Assembly (NCBI GenBank): GCA_035235625.1
Contig: CP141143.1
Location: 24,969,092 to 25,033,091 of the forward strand
DNA from: Saururus chinensis
Taxonomy: Eukaryota > Streptophyta > Magnoliopsida > Piperales > Saururaceae
Direction of reading: 5' to 3'
DNA: 64,000 bases
Below, one piece after another: positions 21,382-33,591 of the stretch; the stretch's first letter is position 1; every line of letters starts with the position of its first letter. The position numbers and the translations under genes are program-made. The notes under the pieces were generated by a model. The model saw only the letters and a program-made list of their open reading frames with translations, ran no database searches and was not told the DNA's origin.

Positions 21382-23770
21382 TTCATCAATTGCCTTTCAA
21401 AATTCACTCATCCTAGTTAAGCTATAACAATAGGACAATCAATTAGCCCTCCATCCAAAAGGGCCTCAGAGCAGTCATCGAAACTACATAAGCACTTTAC
21501 AAAGGAAACTTAAGCACTTGTAAAATATCTACATAAACAGAGTATTATCTCTATGTAAGACCAGAAGTAAGACTGATTTTTTTTCCCAAGAGCAAGTTAA
21601 ACTGAAACTTTACTCATAAGCAAGGGCATATCATCCATCATCTTGAACATAAAGGCAGACATGCTACTACAGAGTTAAACAACTAGCACACCATTATCCA
21701 CAACCATGCATGCCTGAAATTATAGCAAACAAACAAGAATTTTAACTCAATCCAAAGGGCTTTTGCACAATAATTCATGCACAAAACATATCCCAAACAG
21801 ATCAGACAAATATGCAACAATTCCAGGAATTTAACATGCTACGCTCTTAATAGATAATTATTCTTCCAAATTCACAAGGGCAGATCAGATAATAGCTGGA
21901 TGGCTACCAATAGCATTGAAGAAACAGGCCTTCATTTATCCGAATACGTTAGGAGAAAGTCATGTTAGTGAGCCAACATGGTTCTAATTTCATCTCAAGA
22001 GAAGAGTGCTCACGGTTCTTGTCTACCGCTATTTACAATTTATTTCTGTTTCTGTACACATCGTTTTGCTTCAAGGAAACAATTGTGTAAGAAAAACAAT
22101 AGCTATCCAAATGGATGCACAATAACTCAATGAACAACAAATACAATCATGAAGCATTAACAACAACTGTTGAAAAGAAAATCATGTATACAATGTGTGC
22201 CCAAATTACTATGGAAATGATAAGATATTAGGAAATGTAAATAACTCTAGCTTCACATACCTAAAACTTCTGAACCTATATGATCTTCAACAGCCCTAAA
22301 AAAACTTAAAAATGATGTTAAACAATTGTTTACCACACAAAAGCTACGTGGGATACACTCACTCTTAAAGTGCAAAAGAACAGCACAGCACTTGCAAAAT
22401 CATCTTTAACTTCATACTTCTGTAGAACTAATCTCGTTGACGTTTGTCATTTCTCTGGCTAGTAATCATCATTCACTAATTTCAATAAAAGAATTAGCAT
22501 TCCCCAAAAATAGTTAGCAACGGAAAATATTGATTTCAGTACACTCAGTATCTTTCCAATAAAGAAACATATGCATTTATCAACAATAACAAGAAAAAAA
22601 AAACGGAAACACGCATCTTGTTGGTCTCTTTAAAAAAATGCGAGAAGCAAGAACTTTATAAGTAAAGAACACTCAAATTCTAAAAGCAGAAAGCTATTGT
22701 TCTTTCTGTGATTCAATGTTTTGCTTCAATTGTTGTCACTTTGCTGATCTCTCCAACTTGTTTTCAGCTGACCAAGGTGGCACCAAGCTGAGATGGAAAA
22801 CCATGGTTCAAATAAAGGCAACGACAATTAAAATTCTGAAGTGTATAGCACACTGGAAGCAATATTCTTCAAGTCCAATCATTATCACATCAAGGTTAAA
22901 TTAGTTAAAACACACATAAACAATCATGGAGATTTATATAACCTTGCATTTGTGAGTAGACAGCATAATCAATGTCAAACAATTTTGTGGCCACAAGCTG
23001 AAGCCAAAATATTGTGAAAGAGCTTCTTTCCGTTGGCAATATATTCAAACAGAAGTCATATCGAATCTGTAGGGTTAATTGCACTGATACTACAAGTGGG
23101 TAATCCCAAGCACACAGTAGATAGCATTATTGTCAAATAGCAGAAGCAACCAGCAAGGTCAAGACAATAGAATAAGGACATCACATCAACAGCATATTAT
23201 AAGGTGTAACTCCAAGATTCATATCTAACTTATGTGATGCTCATTTCTAATTGATGTTCAATTTAAACTCCCAAGTGCAAAATTTATAACAGATCTTGAT
23301 ACACAAAGCATAACAAATTGAGTATGCTATTGAAATTGTTCTGACATGTAACAAAAGTTATATAATATTCAACGATACTAGAGTAAAATAATTAAATTAC
23401 ATGTGTACCTATATAATTCCTCTATTTCTAAACATTCTTTATACCCTTATAAATTCAATCTTCAAGAATCATACCCACGACAAGGAATTGTGATGGGATT
23501 TTGTAGGGGTTTAAGTTCATCGAGGTCAGGGGCGTGGAGCACCGTAATATGTTGTCACCTACCATCTGACCTCCTTAGTTAAAAAGGCTTGGCCCAGTTA
23601 GGTCCATTAGTTGCTTATTTATTTTCCTACAGTCATTTTTTTATTCATATTTGAAATCTAATTTGTTCTGCCGATCGCTCGCAATTTCCATCATTCTCAT
23701 GTCTTTTACTAAGTCGGTTAGGAGAACCTTTTTCAAGCACGTTAAGGGGCCAATGCATCCCGAATTGTAT
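21382..23770. other. Non-coding DNA upstream of the MYB/SANT-like gene, no gene seen
   Basis: About 2.4 kb of AT-rich sequence without coding signals on either strand. It has the look of introns or 5' flanking DNA. The longest open frame (22716-22904, plus) shows no domain and is probably chance. Confidence 0.4.
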
Positions 23771-23771
23771 A

Positions 23772-23855
23772 TTTTCTCTGTCCCATATTAAGTGTCCTAT
23801 TTTGTTAATCAAAATAAAAAACCAAATAGGACACTTAATATGGGACGGAGGGAGA
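23772..23855. mobile_element. Short foldback MITE
   Basis: TCTCTGTCCCATATTAAGTG, TCCTATTTT and their reverse complement (AAATAGGACACTTAATATGGGACGGAGGGAGA) face each other around a short AT-rich loop. This makes a near-perfect hairpin of about 84 bases with a Stowaway-type CTCCCTCCGTCCC tip. It has no coding capacity. Confidence 0.8.
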
Positions 23856-24252
23856 ACAGGGGCTGCACCCTCCTCCTGTAATCAAGTTTGGAGAATTAAT
23901 CAAAGAGTTAGGAGTAGTTTGATAGAGACCCTCTCTCGTTTACCAATAAAAAAGAAAGAAAGAAATCCTCTCTCAAACACTAATTTCCTTCTCCCCGTCC
24001 TCCAGTTTTCTCCCCTTCCACTCCAATTCTACAGCAATTTCTTGAAGGTTACTGCTGTGGATCTTTAGAGTTCACATATAAAAGCACGAGTCGAACAAGA
24101 TATCCAGTCCACTTCCGTATGCGGGGGAACTAACACATATGCAACACTAGCATAAACACACATACGCAACACATAAAAGGCTTCAAATCAGGACAGTACA
24201 GGCTTTCAATTTGGAGGAGGGAAAAAGTGGTCGTATGCAAAACGCAGATTTG

Positions 24253-24435
24253 TTAGCCAAAAAGCTCTACTTCTGGGCATCGGGGCTTATAAGCTTTACC
24301 TCCGGGGACCTTCTTCTTCTTCTTCTTCTTGTCCGGCTGCGCCACCTTTGGCGTCTGCCTTTTGATCTTCCCAACATGCTCCAATGATCCGTGCCCTTTC
24401 CCTGTACATTCGAAGGAAGAAGAAACTACAATCAA
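24253..24435 (-). pseudogene. Truncated ribosomal protein eS30 (RPS30)-like copy
   Basis: After an acceptor-like TGTACAG (intron end near 24404), the frame reads GKGHGSLEHVGKIKRQTPKV, then AQPD, seven Lys, then VPGGKAYK. This follows eS30, a basic small-subunit protein (family pattern: [21 protein letters not shown] then QDKKKKPRGRAYK). The copy differs at many conserved sites, has an AAG-repeat expansion lengthening the Lys run, and after KAYK diverges to a short unrelated tail ending in a stop. The conserved NRRFVTAVVGFGKKRGPN C-terminus is missing. A GC-richer leader follows upstream (about 24440-24660). It is most likely a decayed paralogue, not a working ribosomal protein gene. Whether exon 1 exists upstream could not be settled. 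Confidence 0.7.
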
Positions 24436-24689
24436 ATTCGAATAGAATTCTTAGAAACCGCTTGAATAGGGATTGAAAAAAACGTAATGCGGCACATATC
24501 CAGCTTACGCACGGTCGAGATTAGAGCTTTTTAGAGCCGGAGCTGCTCGTGTTCTTAGCTCTGACGGGAAGGAAGAACTCAGTCATTCACCAGACAACGG
24601 ATGTCTTGGTGGAGTCAGGGAGGGAGCGGGCGGACAGAGGAATCGAGAGGGAAAGATGAGAGAGACGCGGGGAAGGTGATCCGCTTTTA

Positions 24690-25575
24690 AAAATTGTATT
24701 TATATTTTTTATTATAATTATATACCTATTGGATAAATGAGTAAGTAATCAATTAATCAATAAATAAAAAAGAATCTAATTTAAAAGCCTATCTAATAAG
24801 GATATAAATAGTATTACATATATATGAAAAAATATAATAAAAATATGACATTTTATATAAACTTATATAAGAAAAAATAAAGACTTAAAAGTAATCCCAT
24901 TAGCTTAAATTCCGTGACTCATTATACACAATTGTATATAAGTCTTAGTCTACTGATCAGCTATTACAAAGTTAAAATTGGGTATTTATCAAAACCAAAA
25001 AATATGACAAAAAATAACTATAACACAAAATTCGCACTACTCACTTAATACAAAATCCCTTCCCTCATCATTCATTCTCCTAGTGTGATTCCTACTGAGA
25101 TTCATATAGGGTAAATTTTATATTTGTTCTTTAAGATACACATTTTATGTTACAAGCATAACATTTAAAAATACAAAAGATTAATAACATTCTCTTTTGT
25201 TTTCTCTATCATAAGTCTGCATTATAAGTATATATATATAGTTCTTAAAAGCCTATCCAATATATCATAATAAAAATATAAAATGCTCCCAAATGTTCCA
25301 TATATAATATATTTTCCTTGGGCATCATATGCGATTGTGTATGGATAGGCTTTTAAAAACCATATATTTCTTAAAAGCCTATCCAATATATAATTTAGGT
25401 AATAAAAATGAGTATAAATAAGAAGTTACTCATACCCTATCCTCATAATAAATAGGTAGGTAAGATTACTTACTTATTTTACCTATTATTCATTTATCAA
25501 TTACCAACCTACAAATTTTGAATCGGGAAAGGGGGTGAGTTAGGTAAATGGTTGCCCATTGACAACTCTAGAGGT
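24690..25575. mobile_element. AT-rich hAT-like remnant with repeated internal motif
   Basis: TTAAAAGCCTATC recurs at about 24781, 25247 and 25371 within very AT-rich DNA. The right edge carries GGTAAATGGTTGCCCATTGACAACTCTAG; in reverse its CTAGAGTTGTCAATGGGC is like hAT-type tips. A left end with the same tip was not found, so the element is probably partial. No gene. Confidence 0.35.
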
Positions 25576-26470
25576 GGAGAGTCTTGATCTAGTTCAGATC
25601 GACTTTTTTGTTTTGTTTTTCACTTGCTAGAACGTGGCTGAATCAATAAACATTAACTTTTTATGTTTTATCTAACCCGAACTCATAAGTAGGGTTGAAA
25701 TTGGAGAAGAGCACTTAACCTAGATGGGCTTCCAAAAGTTCGGCCTAGCCTGACCCTAATTGGGCTTGGATCGGGCAATGGGCTTTTATTTTTTTCATAT
25801 ATTTTATAATAAAAAATCCATGACTTTTAAGCAGGGTTCTACTACTTGATTCATAAGGCATAAGACCCTAAGCATTTGGCCTTTGAATGAGATCTTTCAC
25901 AAAACATTATTATTTTCATAGCTATAAATCTCTCAAACTTCCTTTTAAGTATATAACCTCCACTTTTTTCTATCTCTTACAAGCTTAAAAATAACTATTT
26001 TTATACTTGGGGGTGGGTCTTTAGGCTTTTTACTTCTTAGCCTTTGGCTCAACCTATTTAAAGCTAGTAAAAAATTTTAGGCCCTAACCCACATTTTTAC
26101 GGGCCACCTAGTCTAACATAGAATTCATAACATAGTACATAGTTGTTGGGGAACCATGCTATGTAGCGATATTTCCTTTGTCTTTTTTTCTTACATCTGC
26201 CATTGGGGGCCCATATCATATACACCTCCAAAATAAAGAGCTTTTAATACAATAGTTGGATAAAATTATATGCGATTTAGTAAACAACATTAATTATTTT
26301 TTTAAAATAAATTATAAATTAAATAGAGCTATTAATGTGGGACAGAGAGGGTATTATGTTAAGCCCCTATGTGCCCCTATGTACTATGTACTGTGGCCAT
26401 GGCCTCTAATCAAGGAGCTCAGTTAGGCTAGACACATCCCAGATATTCTTATGTAAAAGGAAAATAATAT
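25576..26470. other. Intergenic DNA, TE debris, no gene seen
   Basis: AT-rich sequence with GGCCTAGCCTGACCC / GGGCTTGGATCGGGC-type motifs near 25740-25790, and a decayed MITE-like end near 26325-26354 (GAGCTATTAATGTGGGACAGAGAGGG). No coding signal. Confidence 0.35.
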
Positions 26471-26554
26471 TCCTATTCTATTTTATCTACACTAGAGCCT
26501 ACTTCATCTTCTTCCTATTCTATTTTATCTACACTAGAGCCTACTTCATCTTCT
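26471..26554. repeat. 42-bp tandem duplication
   Basis: TCCTATTCTATTTTATCTAC followed by ACTAGAGCCTACTTCATCTT occurs at 26471 and again at 26513, directly adjacent and essentially identical. This indicates recent slippage or duplication. Confidence 0.9.
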
Positions 26555-26879
26555 GATTCTTGGCAATGTGAATCCCTCTATTATCAAGCATGTTCACTTT
26601 CTCTATATAATCAAAGGTTGAAGTAGGCTTTTGGTATAGAAAAAGTAGAGTATGAATGTCATCTTCCCTAGTAAAAAAACTCATTTCTAATGAAATTTAT
26701 ATAAAGATGATATTTTTGCTAGAGTGGGGCTATATGGACCCCAAGAAGCTCCTAAGTACCCTATTTCTCCCTTATGACATTCCAACATAGATAAAAATCT
26801 TCCATATTTACCCCAAATAAACAAAAAAACACTCTATCTTCTTCCCATATCAGCCCCTTCCAAGAACCAACACTAACTT

Positions 26880-27350
26880 CAGCAGCAACTTTTTTTCTCC
26901 TTCTCCCCTTTCTTCTTTTTCTTCTCCTCTCTTTCTTCTTTTTCCTCATCCTTGCAACCCTCTTCTTTTTCTTTTTCTTCTCTTCTCTTTCTTCTTTATC
27001 TTCATCATCCTTGCAACTATCATGAATTGGTCATGGCCAAGTCAAAATGTGCATACTTATTTACATGTTGGCCATGACCAACCTAAATCATGCCATGACC
27101 AAGACCGCACTAGTTTGGGATTTTCAACTACCATATTATCATTAGCCCAGATTTGGCAGGAAGCATGGCCACCCTAGTCTAGGCTGTTTGGCTAGACCAG
27201 ATCTTGGCTGGCTGTGGCCATCGCAGTTGCGCCTTTGTCCCTTGCCATGCCCAAATTGCATTGGCTGCAAGAGGAAGAAAAAGAAGTAGAGGAAGGGAAG
27301 AAGAAGAGAATGAAGGTGAGGAAGTGAAGAAAGTAAGAAGGGGAGGAGGG
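26880..27350. other. Purine/pyrimidine-biased low-complexity stretch
   Basis: 26880-27000 is rich in TTCTTCTT/CTCCTT on the plus strand, while 27265-27345 is rich in GAAGAAG/GAGGAAG. They form a strand-asymmetric simple repeat pair. The open frames here are Lys/Arg- or Ser/Phe-rich artefacts of the repeats. A GGCCATGACC/GGTCATGGCC motif recurs around 27030-27100. Confidence 0.5.
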
Positions 27351-27640
27351 GTTGGGAAGTGAGAGGTAGGAGGCAAAAGTTGCTAGTGGTGACATAGACA
27401 TTGTCGCCAAAAGAAGAAAAGAGAAAATAGGGTACTAGGTGGGAGATTCGGGGTTGGGAAGTGAAAGGTAGGAGGCAAAAGTTGCTAGTGGTGACATAGA
27501 CATTGTCGGCAAAAGAAGAGATGAAAAAATAGGGTATTAGGTGGGAGATTCAAGGGGGGATACATAAGATGATGCCAAAAGAAGACAAGAGAAAATAGGG
27601 TACCAGGTGGGAGAATCAAAGGGTGATACATGGGATGAGG
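27351..27640. repeat. 102-bp tandem repeat, two full copies and a partial third
   Basis: GTTGGGAAGTGAGAGGTAGG starts a unit at 27351 and again at 27453, with the shared core GCAAAAGTTGCTAGTGGTGA and CATAGACATTGTCG. A partial third copy of the unit's end (AAGAGAAAATAGGGTACCAG, GTGGGAGA) follows to about 27640. Non-coding. Confidence 0.85.
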
Positions 27641-28247
27641 CCTATATATGAGGCCTGAGGGGGGGTAGTATCAAGTCAATTTGATAAACAAGCTATCTTT
27701 CTACTAGGCTAGTTGAATCAATGCTTGGATAATCGGGCATCTTTGGCCAAGAAATATCATTTCCAAGACAGTTTTTGATATTCGAAGGCAGCATTGAATT
27801 GGAAAACTTTGAATGTTGACTTGGATGACCATCAACAATTACCTTGGTCACAACATTCTTCTACTTTCTACTAGGGCTTATAGCAGCAATTCTGCATACA
27901 CTTGTAGCTCAATTAGTGCCTGTCTACTTTGGTTGTTGGCTATAGTTGTCTTGTATTATGGTTAACTCTTTTCATCTGGAACTTTTCTTTTGGTAAAAGT
28001 TGTGCTCAATCACATTTGTACTTAGGTGAAGGACGCGTCTTTCACATACTTTAATCGGGTTAGTATAATTTTTAATGTTTGCTCATCATGGTTAAGAGGC
28101 TATTAGCCTGCCAAACAATTTGATTTCGATTTGGAACACATACTGATACGTACATAATCTAGTGTCAACATGTTATAATGGGTGATTGAACAACAATGCA
28201 TTTTTTGTTACTATTATTAACAGAAATTTAGCTCATCATTTTGTTTC
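27641..28247. other. Intergenic DNA, no gene seen
   Basis: No open frame or repeat structure of note. Composition is ordinary AT-rich plant DNA. Confidence 0.4.
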
Positions 28248-28436
28248 TCATCCATTACAGCACTGTGACCTTGGACGAAAAGATGTCTCAGATCGCCCAC
28301 TTCCCGAGCCTGGTTCTACCCCTTGATCAATCAACCCCATGCCTGTGTTTAAATCTAGGTCAGACCGCAAAGCACCACCATTCATACTCGGTGGTGGTCC
28401 TATGACACTCATAAAGTAGGGGGGCCTAGACAACAT
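28248..28436 (-). pseudogene. Unrecognised protein-like fragment (Pro/Gly-rich)
   Basis: A 62-codon open frame reads MLSRPPYFMSVIGPPPSMNG, then GALRSDLDLNTGMGLID. The RPPYFM, GPPP and DLDLNTGMG motifs and local GC content look like true protein sequence, not random DNA, but I cannot name a family. No neighbouring exon is evident. It could be a captured or decayed fragment. Confidence 0.3.
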
Positions 28437-31286
28437 ACTCCGTGGTTAAATATGCTGATGTCAACATGTTACTACCTGTGGTATCTCAATAAGGAGAAAG
28501 AAATTGGATGGTTGGCAAATATTGACGTAATTGTTTTGAACTTGTGCATTATCTACTGGAAAAGCATTGTCAAGTGTCAACTAATTGAGTTATGATTTTG
28601 GGTGGTTGAGTAAATATTTTCATACAGAGAGCCAAGATGATGAACTTAATTAGAAACATTATTAACCAAATGAGTCATGATCGATTGGAATAACTTCGGA
28701 AGTTACCGACTTGAAAATTTTAATTTCGAGAGAGTTGGCTTTTAGTTGACTCACCAACCCATTATGATAATATCATGTAACAAAGACAAAAGACGGAGTA
28801 ATATTTACCCGGCCTTCTATATATAGTTGTTTAGTACTTACATTTAAAGGTCGATGGCCGGCCGGAAACCAACTAGAACCAACTGTCAACTAGGAATAGA
28901 ATTTTACAAAATCTACCCCAAACCTAAAAATAATTCAACAAGAAGCAAAGTTTTTGTTGTGACTTGTAGCAAAATACTCCTAAAATAGAAAAAAAAATAA
29001 CTATCTACAACCAACGAATACGAATAGAAGAAGTACTACTCCCATATGTACCATATTCCTCACATGACAAGAAAAATATTTACCTTGTATTGATAGCTCT
29101 ACCATCTAGACATTCGACTCCATCTCGAGATTTCAAATCAGATAAAAAATAAAGTTTCACATTTAGGCTCATCACCCTGTTTCTCAAACAAGTAGTTTAA
29201 ATAAATTACGTACAAAAAATGAAAGATTTATAGTCGTGAAGATGAAACTAAAAAACTCATCATCACTTGTTAATTAAAGTATAATAATGAGTTAGCATGC
29301 ACATGATAATCTCAAAAACTCCCAGAACTTATACTATTTAAAGCAAGTAAACAAATATATACAAAAGAAGGATACTAATATCAACCCAAATATAGTTGCA
29401 AGCATAAAGCCTACTATAAATGTCATTGCCCTAAATAAATGATCTAGAGTGAGCGTTGGGTCTGCCGACGTCGGTTCATTATTTACACTTCTAAGGCTTT
29501 GCAACAAAGTGAATGGACAATGATGTAGTTTGGCACCCATATTACTACTAACAAAACTTCTTTCAAACTTATTATACCAATACATCTTCCCACAAACCAG
29601 TCCCTCTTTGAAAAAAAATTACTTTAGTAAATTGATTAATTTATAACTTTGTATAAACACATTCTCCATGTATTATTAAAACTTATAAATAATTTATTTG
29701 GGCACTTCCAAAATAGTCTACATGGGTTCATTGTTGTGGTAGATACAAGGTAAATCATATGCTCCAAACAACGTGGACATAAGGTCCATTGCTTGGCCAT
29801 TAGTAACTTACTGATGTTATTATTTTTGTTGAATTAAAAGCCTCAAGCCAGAGACCAAAAACATTTAAGAATTAGATACCTTCCATATCAAGACTTAAGT
29901 AGATATTGGATAGAAAATAGATAACATAGTTCAATTCAATGAAGTATGGAAGATTGGATGACATTCACCTAGTATTACTAGAATATGCAACAAAAAGGAA
30001 ATAAGTGATTAGGCAAGTCACAAAGAAAAATCAACAACTGCAAGCTAAAGAATTTCAACGAAAAGTGTATATTGAAAACTTTTCATGTCTATATGTGTTA
30101 AGCTGAACGAATTAGCATTGACTAGACTATGCAAGCATGGCTAATTAGTTCCAAGTTAACACAAAAACAGCTGGCCTTGCTACTTATTACATGGTGATGC
30201 AAGTGATGTTTAAAAATAACCCAATGATAGCACTTCCATATAGACAATGACATGATATCAAACTTATAGAAATTAAAGTAAATGTCAACTGTGAGTAAAA
30301 AATAGCTAGATGGACTAAAAGTTGAAGCATCAATATCAGTTTAATTTATGACTTTCATTTTCTATCTAAAAAACAGAGGGCTACAGCTACTGCAATGGTA
30401 AATTTGCTACTTAACATTCTCTTTGTATAATCAAATGACAGGTGCCAATACTAAAAGAAAATTTGTGAATAAGTGATTGTCTGACAATGAGCAAGGAATA
30501 TCCGTGTTTCTGCTAAACAAAATTTATTGAACTCATAATTCATTAGATACTTTATATGAATGTCAATTGATAACCAGAGTCGTTCTTTGATTAAATGATC
30601 ACTATGAGTCAGACTCAATAGAATTTGATCCATCCTTTTTTCTATCGTTAAGGTGGAGAACTGAACCACTGTACAAAAATGGCTTTTCTCATTGGCCCTC
30701 CACTTACCTTCTCTGAATCCTTTATTCCGTAATAAGTAGCCTTTTTCCTGCAGCCTCAATTCCATTTTGTTGTTGCTAGTGAAGAAGGGAATATTTCCTT
30801 CCCGACAAAGCTAGGAAGACACATGGTGCCAGCTTTGTGAAGCCGCAAAGCCTAATCCCAACTCTGGCCGGCCACTCTACACTGGGTAAGGTTGATTTAT
30901 GTCTCATATTTTTTTGAAGTCTCTCTTCATTTTATTTTTGTTCTGTTTGAATCCGACAATAGTTTCTGCTTCCTCCAAAAATATACAAAGAAAGGGCACG
31001 AACCATGTAGGGAAGGTGAGAGGGAAGACATCAAGGCAAAGCTTATAAGCTCAGGCAGAGAAGTCGATACCCATAGGGATGCCTCATAGGTCGCGTATAT
31101 TGAGAATACTTAACCCAACCCGACCCGACCTAATGAGTCATGTTCAAGTTTAAGATTTGAACCTGAATAAAGATTTGGCCTGGGTTCGGGTTTTGGATGA
31201 CCTGGGCAGACCCGACCCACCCAACCCGAATAGGGGTATTACTAAGAGATTTCGGTTTTTTTATTTTATTGGGTGAGAGACCAAAA
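28437..31286. other. Gene-poor AT-rich DNA
   Basis: Nearly 2.9 kb with no recognised gene. One 83-codon frame (29334-29585, minus) is listed separately. A 104-codon minus frame at 30451-30765 is basic and hydrophobic without domain likeness. The last 200 bases (about 31080-31250) contain AACCCAACCCGACCCGACC and CGACCCACCCAACCCG motifs, which look like a decayed hAT-type end next to the Helitron boundary. Confidence 0.4.
29334..29585 (-). CDS. Hypothetical 83-residue protein with a C-terminal membrane segment
   Basis: The open frame starts MYWYNKFERSFVSSNMGAKL and ends with a strongly hydrophobic segment (FIVGFMLATIFGLILVSFF, about residues 54-78) before a short tail. A single-pass or tail-anchored membrane protein would look like this, but AT-rich DNA can produce it by chance. 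I know no homologue and see no promoter or splice evidence. Offered only as a candidate. Confidence 0.15.
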   Translation of the reverse strand: MYWYNKFERSFVSSNMGAKLHHCPFTLLQSLRSVNNEPTSADPTLTLDHLFRAMTFIVGFMLATIFGLILVSFFCIYLFTCFK

Positions 31287-31296
31287 TCCTCCACCC

Positions 31297-31717
31297 TAAA
31301 AGAGCCACAGAGAGTTTGACTTTATGTTGACTTTTCAATGTACAATTTACAATTTCGTCCACAAGGGAAATGGGTTTTTACGTATTTTCTTAATTGAAGT
31401 TTTATGTAATAATTCGTATTTTGCTGGGGTATAATGGGTATTTAAGCCCAAAATTAATGGTGTCCGAGACACTTTGCCACTTTTGGACAAAAATACCCTT
31501 ATCTCTTCATAAAAAGAGCCGCAGCAGTTTGACTTTTTCCAACTGGTGAATGACCTTTTATGCCATGCTGGAGTGGGTATTTACGTGGTTATGTAGTTAA
31601 TTTTCTATGAATTATATGTGTTTTATAGGGGTATCCCGGGAATTTGGGGTCAGAATTAATGGCGTCCGAGACACTTTGCCACATGTGGACAAAAATGCCC
31701 TCTATTCATATCCCTCC
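31297..31717. repeat. About 214-bp tandem pair at the Helitron 5' region
   Basis: Unit 1 starts TAAAAGAGCCACAGAGAGTT at 31297 and unit 2 AAAAAGAGCCGCAGCAGTTT at about 31511. Both contain GGGTATTTACGT-like text, a TATAGGGGTAT or TGGGGTATAAT block, and GTCCGAGACACTTTGCCAC ending in TGGACAAAAATGCCCT or close to it. The pair recurs as a block at 33604-34020. Confidence 0.8.
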
Positions 31718-32032
31718 TTTTCCTACTCGTTTTGATGTAATTTTGGATAATTTCTGGGGATATTTAACGTATGGGATCTTAGTAATTAATGATACTTATT
31801 GAGGATGAATAAATTTATCACGTTGGACAAAAATGTCCTTCATACTTATGTTTCGGTTTTGTACTATGATGTTCATAATTTAGATTTGTTTTTGGGGATA
31901 GTTTTGGTATTTGCATTGTTATCGGTTGTCAATAATTAATGTGATATTTATGGGTAGTGATTTATTTGGTAGGTTGATTTAATTACTTTATGGCATGTTA
32001 ATGGATACCATTTTTGGCTGAGGTTGTATGAT

Positions 32033-32155
32033 GGATTACATTTAAGAGGGGGGCGTTTCTTGCCTTTTGAGTAGGATTACATTTAAGAGGGGGGCGTTTC
32101 TTACCTTTTGAGTTGGATTACATTTAAGAGGGGGGCGTTTCTTGCCTTTAATGAA
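32033..32155. repeat. 41-bp tandem repeat, three copies
   Basis: GGATTACATTTAAGAGGGGG followed by GCGTTTCTTGCCTTTTGAGT is repeated head to tail at 32033, 32074 and 32115, with one or two differences per copy. It is inside the first Helitron 5' block. Confidence 0.9.
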
Positions 32156-33591
32156 ACGTTTCATGCCTTTTAAGTTTATTTTTTTCATGTGTTAAATTGT
32201 TCATGCCTTTTCAACTTCATTCAATTTAATTGGTGCACGTTTTAACCTTCCTTTTCAACTTCTTTCAATATAAATGGAATTTTACATAGATTTAAGTGAT
32301 TTTTGGCGTGACCCATTTCTAGCACAAATCCTCTCTCACCGCTGCCCACCGTCTATGACCTATGTGTTTAGTTGCTCTTTTGGGGTTTGGTGGTTGTAAT
32401 TTTTGCGAGCAATGATAGCGTTCCTCGTGACTTCCTGTTAAGTTTATTTTGTTAATGGTAATTCTAGGATTTGGGTTGTATCTTATGATATTTAGTGTTT
32501 TTTATGAGTGGTTATTTAGAGCTATTGATATATAAGTGTAAGCTTTAAATTTGAAGTGTAGCTATATATATTTTTTATAAGGAGTCGTGTCATTGTTGTG
32601 CCCGAGTGGTAGTTTCCATTCAAATATTATTTTCTTGTGCTCATGAGCGATATTGGGGTTACTGTTTTATGTGATCTACAATATTATAGTTACTAATTGT
32701 TGCATTTTGTGGATTTTTATTTTGTAGGTAAGTGGAAATTTGGACCAAAGAAATTATAGTCTTTGTCGTCAAATAATGAGAGGAACCAAACTATATTCGG
32801 CCGTTACCATTTCGTAGTTGGGAGATTTTGAAACTCGTTTCTATTTGCTCAATTTTGTGTAGTTCATGACAATGAATTTGGTATGTAGTTAGTTTTCAAA
32901 TTTGGAATTATGTTATTTTTGTTGTATTATACATGTAGGATATTGAGCTTTTAGTTTATTGGTTAAAGGTTTATGATATAGATTTTCTAGGTTATTCATT
33001 GCTTTGGTAAGAATTATTTTAGTTCATGTGGCCATTTGGTTTTCTATGATGTTTTGCAAATGGAGGTGTGTTTTGCTGCATTTTTGTCTATGGTTTTTAG
33101 ATCCACTTTACGAGATGATGCTTGGTTCAGAAAAATTGATGTATATTTCATTATGTCTTGCATAATTTGTTTATAATAAGATAGGGGTATTATTATATCT
33201 ATTAGATTTTTTTTATATGCTTAGAGTATTTTTTTAATGCAGTTCTTTTATATGGTTGCCATATAGGGATTATTCTACTTAAGACTTTGAAAATTGGATG
33301 CGTGGGATAGACTGTGTATTTTGTAGTTACTTCATGCCAAATATTGGTATTATGTTTGTGTTTTTGATGTTACAAATATATGTTTGATATTATTTTTTAA
33401 TTTTTTAATGCCATTTTTTTTAGCATTTGTTGTACAGGTGTTGTCCCTAAAAATTTAAGATGGATATAGTTGATTAATCAGACATGCATACATGCGTGAA
33501 TGAAACTCTAACCATTAGATGCATGTTATGGTCATATGTATTATGTATGATGGTCAGTGCCGTATTGGCTTCGAGTTTCATTTAAAATTTT

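Noticed and set aside
26761..27410. Lys/Arg-rich and Ser/Phe-rich open frames
   Set aside because: Artefacts of TTC/GAA simple repeats on the two strands.
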